Shown in pieces: positions 11,221 to 22,031 of a DNA stretch of 64,000 nucleotides. The translations under genes and the position numbers were made by a program. This DNA comes from Adiantum capillus-veneris (Eukaryota > Streptophyta > Polypodiopsida > Polypodiales > Pteridaceae). Where the stretch lies: contig CM043964.1 of the NCBI GenBank assembly GCA_014529385.2, positions 106,456,087-106,520,086 on the forward strand, given 5' to 3'. The notes below the pieces were generated by a model. The model was not told where the DNA came from, did not search any database, and saw only the letters and a program-made list of their open reading frames with translations. Within the stretch, counting starts at the first letter, position 1, and every line of letters begins with the position of its first letter.

Positions 11221-12350
11221 TGCATAAGCAAGGGAGAGAGGAGGGAAGCATGGTTTTTCTCTCACTCTCGGAACTAAGAAAGAAGGAGATCACTCGCTCT
11301 CGGATATAAGCAAGGTATGCAAATAAGAGGAGAAGAAGGGAGAAGGAAGGCATCAGAAACCGAGGTCGGCAAGTGGGGGATAGACAAAAGAAATCGAAAA
11401 GCTCTCTCTCGCTTGACTCTCTATCTTTCTCTCTCTATTATCTCTCTTACAGATAGAGGGCAAAGAAAGTTGATTAGAGGAGAATTCGAAGCCTGTATGA
11501 GCAGCAATTAAGTCAATGTAAAGCAAATAGAGCAGAAAGATGCAGCACATTTGACAATAATTGAAGCATGAAGAATAAGGCAGCGAGCAAAATTTAAGTT
11601 TGCAAAATCCAAGGGCAGTTGAAGCAGATAAAGCGACAGGAGGGAATGTTCATCAATCTCATTGGCTAGAGATTGATTAAACATCCTGTTAAGTTCCGGT
11701 GTCATTAACGACCCGATTAATCTTGTAAAACGGGAGCCTAAACTCCTAGTTAGCAGATGATCCAAGTGACGGTGCTGTTAACAGCCCGCCTTGGCTAAGG
11801 ATTAAGTTGTACTTAAAACTTGACTTGATTAATTGAAGTCTACGGTGATTGCCTTAGCCTTTTTCACCCACTGTTCTTATTCTCTCTCACACCTCTCACA
11901 ACCAGAGGCCCGACGCTTTTCGGCTCACGTTTCGAACACATATCCCCCGACAACGTCCGAGTACAATACTTATTATATTGTACGCTCTACTACTAACAAC
12001 TCTGTTATTATATTCATACATTCACGAGATACCTCATGAACCCATCCTTACATCCCATTACTAAGGTTGTAACTCATCCGAGATCTCTCTCACCCTCTAA
12101 AAGGTGTCTGAAGGATTCGAACACGCAACAACTGCGTGAAGTAACACCGTGTGAAGCGCGCATAGCGAACCCAACATCCACGCGATGTTGCTACGACGGG
12201 CAACCCGGACGTTATAAAAAAAGCATCAGTCTCTTGTGTACCCATAACAACCAGCTCCCTTGTGCACGACTGTTATCCTTGCCAATCGCCTCGCGAAGCA
12301 CGTAGATTTGCAAAAGTATTAGCTGAAAAGGGCGGATACAACATTGCGCA

Positions 12351-12352
<2 letters not shown>

Positions 12353-12392
<40 letters not shown>
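12353..12392. repeat. (GA)n microsatellite
   Basis: About 20 uninterrupted GA units, roughly 420 bp upstream of the proposed AK-HSDH start codon. Confidence 0.95.
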
Positions 12393-12395
<3 letters not shown>

Positions 12396-12813
12396 ACACT
12401 TTAAAGGAAAAAAAATGCTAAAGATAAATAAAAGAGAAGAGAAACACCTCTTTATATTTTATATGGACAAACAAGGTCTTTTGATTTTTCACCTTCATCT
12501 GTCTTTTCATTTCATAAACTCACCCTTCACTTATGCGCATAATAGATTTTTTTTAAATTTTTATTTTTCCTAATTGCTGAGAAACTTGCATGGAAGAGAA
12601 TGGTAAGTGCGAAGATTCCATTAAGAATGGTAATTGCAATGTGAGTTGTCCGTCCCGTAATTTAAAGTGTTCTAAGAATTTAATTCACGCTACCATTTTG
12701 ATGCGATTTGAGCAGCCTTATTCTTTATCTCTGTCATCCTGTTCATAGCGAGCACGCAGAGTGTTCCCACGAACACTCTGTTCGCCAGCGCAGTCTCAAG
12801 AGAGTGTTGTGCA

Positions 12814-12992
12814 ATGGAGATGGCTGCCGCTGCTCATGGTGTAAATGTAAAGGGCTCTTCTATGTCTCCCTTGGAAGTAGCTTCCTCTTCACTACAGCGT
12901 ACAGCTCGCACTCATTCATGGCTTACTCCGGCAGGCCGTATTGCCCATCCAAGTTTTATGCCGAAGAAGTTGCGCCATGAAGACTCTCTCAG
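12814..12992 (+). CDS. AK-HSDH: AK-HSDH exon 1 (transit peptide)
   Basis: ATG at 12814 (context GCAATGG) starts residues 1-59 and two bases of codon 60. The peptide is rich in Ala, Ser, Arg and Lys with few acidic residues, as in plastid transit peptides. The donor AG|GTAGGA is strong and its phase matches exon 2, giving an uninterrupted frame. Because transit peptides are not conserved and the next exon is 18.6 kb away, this exon is supported by phase, composition and donor, not by homology. Codon 3 is an alternative ATG. Confidence 0.7.
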
Positions 12993-12996
12993 GTAG

Positions 12997-15096
12997 GAAA
13001 GTGATGAAGTCTTTTTCGGAACTGTGCGTTTCCTGTCTTTTTGAGTTCATGGGACATTATCGTAAAAAAGTTGATATGCCCCGTGCATTTTTTGTGTTTG
13101 TTGGTCGTGTCTGTGTGTGTTGCTAGGGCCAATCGTAGAATTTAGTTATCCACATGAGTCCTTCAGCCCATACCAAAGGTTAAACTTTTGAGTAGGAACT
13201 CATCTCTGTGTGATCTTCTCCAAAATTACATCACTTGCGATTTTCTTATTAATTTCAACTCTAGCATGCTTGCCATACTGTATACCTTCCTTTACACTCA
13301 ACCCCTTGGTCAATCAATGACATTGCTTGATTCACTAAACGTACTAACTAGAAGTGAGTCATCTGTGAGTGGAAGGCACTTGATTGGCTTGAATGATTCA
13401 CAACATTAAGGAACATTGTTGCATCAAACCACTTACACAACGATGATGAGAATCAGTTATGGCTAGAATGGGGGAAATTTAATGCTTAAGCTTGGTGCAT
13501 TTTTCACCAAACCTCTATCTTGACCTAGCATTCAATCTAGCTTATTTTTAGGATCATGACATGGATGGTTAACAATCCAGTAAGGAAAATTTTAAAGGCT
13601 ATGGATGACACAAATGCCTCTACCTGTTGAATTCATGACTTAAGGACAAGCTTCACCATTTGTCCATGTATAGTCTGAAATTGGTCGACATGTAAGCACG
13701 ATGCACATGATTCACTCACGGATGAGCACAGAAGCATGAAGCACACTCTAGAAGTTTGCGGATTCCGTGGCAAGACATAGTCACAACAAAAGCATTGGCA
13801 CGATTGTCCATCAGGCATTGGTATTCTCTTCGTGGTTTGCCAGAGTCGATAGTTTTAGGTAGAAAAGATCACTTTTTTGTAAGCAATCTTTGAAAAGCTT
13901 GGCACTTCGCCACATTTTTCTCTTGCATTCCATCCACAATTTGGTAGGAAGCATAGTCCATTTCTAGTCATGAAAAAGGTAAAAGATGTGTCTATGAAAT
14001 TGTGGTTGAAGTTGTATCAAGGAGATCCCCAAAGGAGATTCTTAAAGAGGACGAACCATAGATCGTAGACAAAGGTGAAGGCATGGAGTTGGAGCAGTTT
14101 GTATCTCGACACCCACGTAGTAGAGTTGGCCGATGAAGAGTTCTTCGCAAATTCCACAGAGTTGTTGGCTGACTACATAGAAGCCATGCAACTCGGTACG
14201 AGCACATCACCTTGGAAAGGAGGGTGCACATCTAACCCTATGTGCATGTGGACAAGCTTAACTCCTATTTTCAGGATTTAAGACAACCTAGAAATTTTTA
14301 TGGCACCCTTGTGAGCCTGTACGCAGGACATGCTTGTCTAGGCACTTTAGATTAGTTGCATACCCTCTGATTGCACATGAGCATAGCCTGTGTCTGCTAC
14401 GTGTAGGCAATGGGGAGTGTTCTAATACAATTGCATTAGTACCTAGTCTAGCTATTTATCTGCATGTGAAGGTTGATAGTGAAGCACCTCTTATAAGTGA
14501 ATTATTAACTCATTAATAAGCCACATTTTAAGAATCCTGGAATTTTTATTGGCGTTGCCCGACCCAGCTTTAATCCCATATATTATTGATCTTAGGAGTC
14601 ACTTCTCAAGTGTAAGTCAATACTCTCTCAATACATGCACCAAGTACCCACAGTACCTCGGCATCTCTGCGTTTTTGCACCAGACCAGGCCATCAGTACG
14701 AGTGTTTTCAGTTTTCAGCTAGAATCTCACCGGACCATTGTAGATCTAGCCATCAGTACTGACGTTTTCAGTTTTCAGCCTAAGACAGCAGATCAAGCAA
14801 CGTTTTTAGATTCAGCCCTTAGTTTCAGCCCATAGCCTCATCGTTGTCATAGATCCCATTCAACATCCCTAGTGTTTTGCATTTTCACCCCTTAGCCTTG
14901 CGGATCAAGCATCAATAGCAAGATCCCATCGGCATCTCAGCCCTCAGCCTTGCAGATCCAAGCATTGATAGGAAGATCCCATCAACATCTCAGCATCTAA
15001 GATCATTGTATCAGCATTTGTGTAATCTAAAGCAAATACCTCTCTAGCGATAGAGAGGGCCCTTGGAGGTGGTTGGGGACTCCATCAGGTGTTAAG

Positions 15097-15134
<38 letters not shown>

Positions 15135-15160
15135 TTCACTCACATCGTGGACGATTACTC
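12997..15160. other. Left part of intron 1, no gene recognised
   Basis: It includes a segment at about 14226-14420 resembling 36651-36845 (a shared repeat family), and degenerate tandem repeats at 14650-15000 with words such as ccatcagta...ttttcagttttcagc and agccttgcggatc...aagatcccatc. A purine tract and LTR follow. Confidence 0.55.
15100..15131. repeat. (CT)n microsatellite
   Basis: About 16 CT units just upstream of a polypurine tract and LTR. Confidence 0.93.
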
Positions 15161-15168
15161 TTCTTTCA

Positions 15169-15179
15169 AGAGGGGGTTA
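15169..15179 (+). promoter_or_regulatory. Polypurine tract before LTR
   Basis: AAGAGGGGGT precedes the LTR start at 15180, as expected upstream of a + strand 3' LTR. Confidence 0.55.
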
Positions 15180-15866
15180 TGTCACAAACTGTTGACGTGG
15201 CAACCACTAAAGACCTTGAAGGGGGACTAGGACTCCCTGATCCTAACCCTAGCCAACTTACAGATCCTTGCCGAGGCGCCTAAACCCTCATAGAAGAAGA
15301 GGAAGATCAACTTACTCAAGACGGCCGAGGGGCCTAAAACCCAAAGGGGGTTAGGATTAAAATCCTAACCCGAGCATAACTTGCATATGCTACAGCCTAA
15401 ACCCTAAAAATATAAAGGAGAAGAATAAACTCACGCAAAGGTAATGATGTGGTAGATTGTATAGACAATCGCGGAAATTCCGGTGACTACTGTATGGATT
15501 TCTTTGATTACATTGGCAGCTTTGGGGCGTTAGATTTTGTTCATGAAGCTTTTAGAAGTATTGCTTTTTATGTAACTGCTCTTGGGAGAGGCCAAGGGCC
15601 TTTAAATATGTGTGTAGGGCTCTCATTTTGGTATTCCACCTTGTGGGGAAGCAGAGAAGAGTCCAAGAGCTTGTACCTTGTTGGAGCAATATAAAGAAAT
15701 AGCGGAAGGGGCGCGAGGGTTTGGGGCAAGTGCTATCTGGGAGTGGAACTCCACCACTCCGTGTCTCGCATGGGTTCTCTCTCTCTCTCTCTCTCTCTTA
15801 GTTCAGTTGTTTTGAAGTGCTAAAAGTCTGTCCTTTTAAGTTGGCACGTGGTGCCGTCCTGTTACA
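15180..15866 (+). repeat. LTR (probable 3' LTR), 687 bp
   Basis: Starts TGTCACAAACTG and ends GTTACA, where recognisable gypsy RT coding sequence begins at once. It resembles the 34615-35144 LTR: same start, a GACGTGGCA word, a block around aaagaaat then ggaaggggcgc then tttggggc, and the later ttgttttgaagtg. No partner LTR was located, so the end points rest on TG...CA ends, the polypurine tract and the RT junction. Confidence 0.6.
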
Positions 15867-16830
15867 GATATAATTGATAGATTACATGATTCTACTTGTT
15901 TTAGCAGAATCGATCATAAAAGTGACTATCACTAGATAAGAATCAATCTTGGAGATGTACACAAGACTGTGTTTGGGACATCCTTCAGATTGTATGAGTA
16001 TTTGGTCATGCCTTCTGGTCTCACGAATGCCTTGCAATGCTCAATAAGATGATGCATGCAATCTTTCAAGAGCATAGACAGTGTGGGCACATTTTCTTTT
16101 TCTCCAAACGTGAAGTAAAACATCGAGAGCTTTTTTTGCAAGTGTTTGATACACTACACAAACATAGGTTGGTGCTTAATGAATAGAAGATTGAGTTCTT
16201 TGGGTCAGAGATACACTTTTTGGGACACATTGTTTGGGAGGTGTTAGTATGGACCTTGCTAAGTGGTGGTTATTCGAGATTGACCTAAATTGAAGAATGT
16301 AATGATGTTTGTAGCCTTTTGGGGATTATGCTCTTTCTACAGGCTGTCTGTTTGTTGCTTTGCCTGCACACACCAACTTAGAAAGGGGTAACCTTCACAG
16401 ATTGCAACTTTTGTGAGGCTTAAGCAGAAGATGACTAGTGACGAGTGTTGAATAACCAGAGATGCAGAAATCTTTTGGCTTACTATGACACTTGTGAAAG
16501 GAGTTTGGGAGCGCTCTTAATGCAAGAGGCCATTTCATAGCTTATGAGAGTTGGATGCTCTCAAAGCAAGAGAGGGTTGCACAAATTTATGAAAAGGAGC
16601 TCTTAGCAGTTATTCATGCTTTTATTGAGTGCAGGCATTACTTGCTAGGGGTAGATTTTAAAGTAACACGAATCATCAGAGAGTTTACAATACTTCTTGT
16701 CCTAGAATAAGATTTCAGAGAAGCATATGAGATGGGCAAACATTTTGTCGCCGTTTCGTTTCTAGACAGTATATTTGAAGGGAATAGCGGCAGATGCGTT
16801 GTCTTGCAAGCTGCAACCAGCTGGTCTACT
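15867..16830 (+). pseudogene. Decayed Ty3/gypsy RT-RNase H
   Basis: Starting right at the LTR end, shifted + frames read as FSRID, then RINLGDVHKTVF, YEYLVMPSGLTNAL, FLGHIV, and at the right end the RNase H C-terminus (NHQSLQYFLS, RWANILSPF, then ADALSCKLQP near 16790-16815). Many stops and frameshifts. It is the 3' two-thirds of a gypsy RT-RNase H; the N-terminal part must lie left of the LTR but was not found. Confidence 0.75.
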
Positions 16831-16982
16831 GCCCATACAGTAATGAACAGCCCAAAACAGAATCTCAGCCCACAGATGGTTGATAAAATTACTTATTACT
16901 TGATAGATAATAGATAATAGAGATCAAGAGACAAAATGAGTGAGAGAATGAGAGAGAGAAGGGATAGGGGGAAATGGGGAAG

Positions 16983-18245
16983 TGTCACAAACAGGAGCGC
17001 ACACGAATAATCAACAAGATGAAAATAAATAATCTTTCAACTAAACAGAGTTGAGGGAGAAGTTCGACAGAGTATTTGGGACCAGAAGATGGGCTGGTCC
17101 CCCCCCTTAAAGAGAATCCTTTATTAGGGAGAATCTTTTTACAAGCACAAGAATCGGAGAAAACCCCTCCGTTCTAAATCTCTGACTCGATGGTCTTTCC
17201 TTCCCGTAAGGGAAATCAGAGAGACGAGCTCTCAATCCTTTTTCCGTCTGTACTCGGAGTCGAGACTCCGCAAAGAATTTCCGAATTCCGTTCCTGGAAT
17301 TTCCAAGCGTAGGCCGAAGCCTTCTCGCTTCTCCTTCGCGATGAAGTACCTGCAAACACACACACAAACACGTGACAACAATTCGTATGGCGAATCCACA
17401 ATAGATACCTGTCGCTCTTGCACGGGAAAAGCGACTTCCGTGCTTCGTAGTCTCGCGATCTCTTGCGTTATCTGGCGACAGAGTCTTCTCTTGCTGACGT
17501 TGGTAACTCCCTTTCAGTGAGGGCGGTGCTTTTATAGCTCCTTCGCCACGGCACGAATAGCTGCTCGCTTAGAGATCGCGGCAGTTTTTTTTTTGCTGCT
17601 CTACCCGAAATAGGGAGAGAGAATTCGTTGGCTGGTTTTGTTGCTTTATTTTTGAAGTGGTTGCCCACTTATTAAGTGGGCGGCCGGCATATTTTAAAAT
17701 TGGTCTGAACCTGCCCAAAAACTCAATAAAACCTTATAAGTTAAAAATAATGCCTTTCACAACACTTCCCAGGCGTCCCTGGATGCAACCTCATGCACGA
17801 ATGCAATGCAAACATAGATTCCTCGCGGGAAAGCGTCTGCTCTTCCCGGAAAACTCGTTAAAATATTCCGCTTTTTAAGAAAAGCTTCTCAGAACCCATC
17901 TTTATTCTTGTGCTTGCTTCTTTACGCGTATTTCTCTTTCCAGTTTGGGTTTCCTGCCAGACCAACAAGATATTCCCTTTCCGATGCTCCCGTCACCCCA
18001 TCACGTGACGCATCAGGAATATTCGTTTCTCGGTCTCTCCCACCGAACTAATGGTAAAACCCCTTCGCGATGCTTAATGTCACCCATCATATGACACATC
18101 AGAGTTTTCCGTTCTTGATGGCTTTTAATAATTCCAATAGATCTATAGTTCCTAACCTTACGGTTCAAGTGCACATCTTTAAATATCCTAATTTCAATAA
18201 AAAGAAATTACTCGAGAAAATAAGAAAATAGTCCATTTAGCAACA
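16983..18245 (-). repeat. 3' LTR of chromovirus (1,263 bp)
   Basis: Starts TGTCACAAAC and ends GCAACA on the + strand, so the same TG...CA ends apply in both directions. It includes GGACCAGAAGATGGGCTGG followed by a C run, shared with the other LTRs of this group. The pyrimidine tract tccctctgg to its right is the complement of the polypurine tract. Confidence 0.9.
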
Positions 18246-18341
18246 TCCCTCTGGCTTCTAAACAGTTGTCGTCAACTGTAGTGCTTGTACATATCCTTTC
18301 AGAATCTCGGGATAGGGTGCTAATTCTTGCTCGGTCATCTA

Positions 18342-19868
18342 CTAAGCATCTAGAGTAGAATAATTCTTAAACTTTACCAAATACTTCCGTGTAATCTTCC
18401 CGGACTCAAGTGGCCGCTCTTGATGATGAATGATCTGTTCCGGTTGGAGTATTTCTTTCGTTTCCTCAACCTCAGGAGGTTCCTCAACAATAGGCTGACT
18501 TGGAGGCGGTCCCACATATGGCCGGAGTAAACTAACATGGAAGGGATTGTGGATCTTCCAATTAGATGGTAAGTCTAATCGGAACGTCACATCGTTCACT
18601 TGGTCAAGTATTTTAAACGGCCCATAATAGTGATTGGAAAGTTTTACCACTTTCCCTTTATGAGTTGCTTGTTTCTTTAGTCTTGTCTTCTCAAACTTGA
18701 GTAAGACTAGTTGACCGACTGTTAAGTCCAGATTACTTCTGTGCTTGTCTGCAGCTTTCTTATGTTTTTCCTGAGAGCGCAAAATTGCTCTCTTAACTTG
18801 CCCGTAGGCCGTGTCCAACTCCCGGACAAACTCATCTCCTGGGAAAATCTTATTCTTAGTGACAAGGATCTGTGGAAGCAAAGGCTTACCATAGAGAATC
18901 TCAAAAGGTGCTTTCCCCGTAGACGAATGCACGGTATTGTTATACGCGTACTCAACAAGGGGCAAGTACTTCTCCCAGTCAGACTGTCTTTCTGACACAC
19001 AAGATTTCAGCATATCCAATACTGTGGAATTAGCGATCTCATTCTGCCCATCCGTTTGAGGATGATATGCAGAAGAAAAATTCAACTTTGTGCCAAGGTT
19101 ATCAAACAAGGCACGCCAAAAGTTGCCTGTCATGCGAGGATCTCGATCACTCACAATAGACTTAGGCAGCCCATGATGCTTAAAGATCTGTGCTAGAAAA
19201 ATTCTAGCCATATGGTCTGCTTTGATTGTTTTCTTAACTGGAATAAAGTGAGCTTGCTTGCTAAATCTGTCCACGATAGTCCAGATCGCATCATTTCCAA
19301 TTTGAGTCTTTGGGAGATCCATAATAAAATCCATGGCAATACTCTCCCAGGGTTGATCAGGCACAGGTAAAGGTTGGAGTAACCTAAGCGTCTTATGCCA
19401 ATCATACTTTACTTTTTGGCAAACCAAGCATTCCCTGACATATTGATCAATGTCTGCTTTAAGGCTTGGCCAAAAGAAATATCTTTCCAATGCTAAGGTC
19501 GTAGGGAGAATTCCCCGATGACTTGCATATGGTGAAGCATGTGCTTCTTCCATGATTTTCTTTCTCAATGGTTCTGCCACGCAAATTGCTTGGTGGTTAT
19601 AGAGGTAACCATCCCGAATAGAATAGGGATATTCATTCTCTCCGTTCTGTAATTTATTCCAAGTGGCAGAGAAGTCTGGGTCATTCGGATACAACTCTGG
19701 AAGTGATTCCAATTCTTGGTGATACACAGAAGTAACTGCGTTCACCCTAGGCCGTCTAGACAATGCGTCTGCAGCCACATTCTTACTCCCAACCGTATGG
19801 AGGATCTGGAAGTGAAACATGGACAAAAAGTTGGCCCATCTCATTTTCTTCTCAGATATTCTTTGCAT
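18342..19868 (-). pseudogene. Chromovirus pol part 2: RNase H end, integrase, chromodomain
   Basis: 508 codons. The N-terminus (RWANFLSMFHFQILHTVGSKN, cut here, then ADALSRR) is the last part of RNase H. Integrase follows: a zinc domain with H-x4-H near residues 94-99 and CLVC about 30 residues later; the catalytic core with D in MDFIMDLP, D in SDRDPRMTG and E in DGQNEIANS; then the GPF...VNDVTFRLDLP...HNPFHVSLLRPY domain. The tail, ending YLVKFKNYS, is the first half of a chromodomain and is cut by two stop codons, after which matching sequence continues. The N-terminus is fused by deletion to the RT part. Probably not translated as a functional enzyme. Confidence 0.88.
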
Positions 19869-21228
19869 TCACATGCAACTCATGCTTTTGCAATTCCTGA
19901 AACACTTTATCCAAGTGCTTCCGATGTTCCTCCTCGGTCTTTGAAAAGACGAGTATGTCATCAAAGAACACTCCTGTGAAAGCTCGATGTGGGCTGAAAA
20001 TTCGGTCCATCATTCGATTGAATGTGGCAGGAGCATTGGTCAAGCCAAACGGCATTACCAAAAATTCATAAAGTCCAAAAGTTGTGCGAAAGGCAGTCTT
20101 ATGGACATCTTCAGGGGCTATGCGTATCTGATGATACCCGCTTTTTAAGTCAATGCGACTAAAGATGCTTGCTCCTTGCAGCTTATCGAGAATGTCATCA
20201 ATCCGGGGTATCGGAAAGCGACTCTTGATAGTGATCTTGTTTAGAGATCGATAATCTATGCACATTTGAAACGTGCCGTCTTTCTTCTGCACCAGTAGAA
20301 CTGGAGAGCAGTAAGGCGAAGTACTTGGTCGTACTAGACCTTTTTCTAGAAGCTCGTTGACTTGCTTCAAAGTTTCCTCTTGCTGAGCAAGACTAACCCG
20401 ATAAGGGGGTAGGTTTGGGGGAGAGCTACCTGGTACGAGATCAATGCGATGATCTTCCGGACGTTCCGGAGGTAGCTTGTCTGGTAGAGTATTCGTGAAA
20501 CAATCTTTATACTTTTCAAGAAATTGAAAATGTTTAATTTCCAAACTAAAGAGCGAACCCTCATTAGTTTTATCTCTTTCACGTGCGAAAATCAAGTAAG
20601 CAGAAATGCACTTCTTTATTTCCTTCTTAATGGAGATATGGCTTACAATAGGGAATAGCCAATTTCCTGCATCAGCAAAAATTTTAATGTTCTTGCCCTC
20701 ATGCTCAAAAGCGAGGGTCTTTTCTACATAATCTGGGACCGGTTTCATATGGTAATGCCATGGCATACCCAAGATGATATCACATCCCTCGATAGGTGCC
20801 ATCAAAAAGCATTCGCGGTCCTTGTATTCACCAGTCCAGAGATTGAGTTGTCCTTGCACGGGAGTTGCATTGGTGGTCAACCCCTCAAATGTTGATCCGG
20901 AAGTGATTGGAGTTCCAAGCTGAGCCGGTGTAAGGCCCAAGCGTTCTGTAGTTTCGAGTGAGATGAAATTGTCCGTCGATCTAGGGTCGTAGAGGATCAA
21001 CACCCGTTGGTTATTCACAGATCCCCAGCCTTTAAGGAGCTTGCATATGTTCTTTTTCACCACAGTAGAAGCACCTTCCTTGCTCTTTGAAGGTTTGTAC
21101 TTGGTTCGGCGTGAGATACTTAAGCCGTTTTCCGGTACCCTCTGGCTTCTTAGGCTCATCCGGATCCTCTGGGGAACACTTTTTGCCTTGGTTGCCATGG
21201 TCATCATAGACAGCTCTTTGCCTTGCAC
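19852..21228 (-). pseudogene. Chromovirus pol part 1: protease and reverse transcriptase
   Basis: 458 codons. The retropepsin-like region has [21 protein letters not shown], where the family usually has a D-x-G-(S/T) active site, so the glycine appears replaced by arginine. RT runs from [11 protein letters not shown] through [56 protein letters not shown] to [10 protein letters not shown]. It stops soon after [11 protein letters not shown], where the next codons belong to the RNase H end in another frame. RT thumb and most of RNase H are missing. Confidence 0.88.
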
Positions 21229-21247
21229 TGTATATGCTATGTTCCAT
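21032..21247 (-). pseudogene. Chromovirus gag zinc-knuckle segment in shifted frame
   Basis: A 71-codon frame bridging gag and pol, containing [11 protein letters not shown]. This is the first part of a CCHC knuckle, whose last cysteine is lost in a frameshift at about 21050-21060. Two frameshifts, here and near 21240, therefore separate gag from protease. These could be decay; nothing indicates programmed frameshifting. Confidence 0.65.
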
Positions 21248-22031
21248 CCATCTGGGGGTACCAGTGAATTGCCGACTCCATCATCCGCTGAAGGGTGTCA
21301 TGTGGGTACACCTTCATACTCTTCCGAAGCGGTGGTTGAAGTCTTGTTTCAAATTTTCGCATCTCTTCTTTGTCGGAAATCTTCATAAAAGGCGTAACTT
21401 TTAGAAGAACCGACCAAAACTTGTCAACATAAGCCGTGACTTTCTCTTGTTCCTTCTGGGCGAGCCAGTCCCATTCCTTCCGAATGCCCTTCTCGAAATC
21501 AAGTGGAAGAAATTGTTCATAGAATTCAGCTTTGAATTGAGCCCAGGTTCTGTCTTGAGTATCTTTCAGAATTTTGGCTAGCCACCAGTTGCTTGCAGTC
21601 TCCTTGAGATGCATCCCAACATGACGCAACTTGGATTTTTCAGTGAAGTTTTCGTTGGTGAAAGCAACATCAAACTGCTTGATGACAGACAGTGCCTTGG
21701 AGATATCTCTCCGTCCTGTGTAGTTATCAAACTTCACATCCTTGTCACCGGATTTGAAAATCCGCATCTTGGGGTGACGTTTGCAGTTATCCCTCTTGAA
21801 CTGGGGCTTCTCTTTAGTAGCATGTAGGGAAGTAGTAGGAGTTTTCGATTTAGATACTGTATGAGAAGTAGATGTAGTAGTATAATCAGGAGAGTATGAT
21901 GGAGAAGAGATAGAGACATCCTTGCTTTCATTAAGCAGAGAAAGTTCTTTTTCCTGGCCCTTGCTCTTGGAAGGCCGTTTGTCCTGATCCGGAGATCCCT
22001 TGTGCGTTTCGGCACCTTTTTTCGCACCATC
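21237..22031 (-). pseudogene. Chromovirus gag, C-terminal part
   Basis: The frame runs from the insertion point at 22031 to a stop at 21237. It is Lys/Ser-rich at first and then contains the Retrotrans_gag fold: LKETASNWWLAKIL, TWAQFKAEFYEQFLP and WDWLAQKEQEKVTAYVDKFW. The N-terminus of the same gag is at 28641-28828, on the other side of the nested element. Confidence 0.85.

Larger units (their letters stand above)
10600..12700. other. Intergenic region upstream of AK-HSDH
   Basis: No gene is recognised. It holds a TATA-like GCTATAATAAAG near 10976-10987, long CT/CA and GA microsatellites, and CT-rich stretches. The proximal promoter of the AK-HSDH gene should lie at the right end, but I see no diagnostic TATA box just before exon 1. 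Confidence 0.5.

Noticed and set aside
12100-12185. A tRNA-like B-box (reverse of GTTCGAATC) and AGACACC/GGTGTCT ends, suggesting a tRNA gene or tRNA-derived SINE
   Set aside because: No A-box at the right distance, no cloverleaf can be drawn, and no second copy is present in the window.
21032-21247. Programmed ribosomal frameshift between gag and pol of the chromovirus
   Set aside because: There are two shifts close together, one inside the zinc knuckle, and no convincing slippery heptamer with a downstream structure; decay is simpler.
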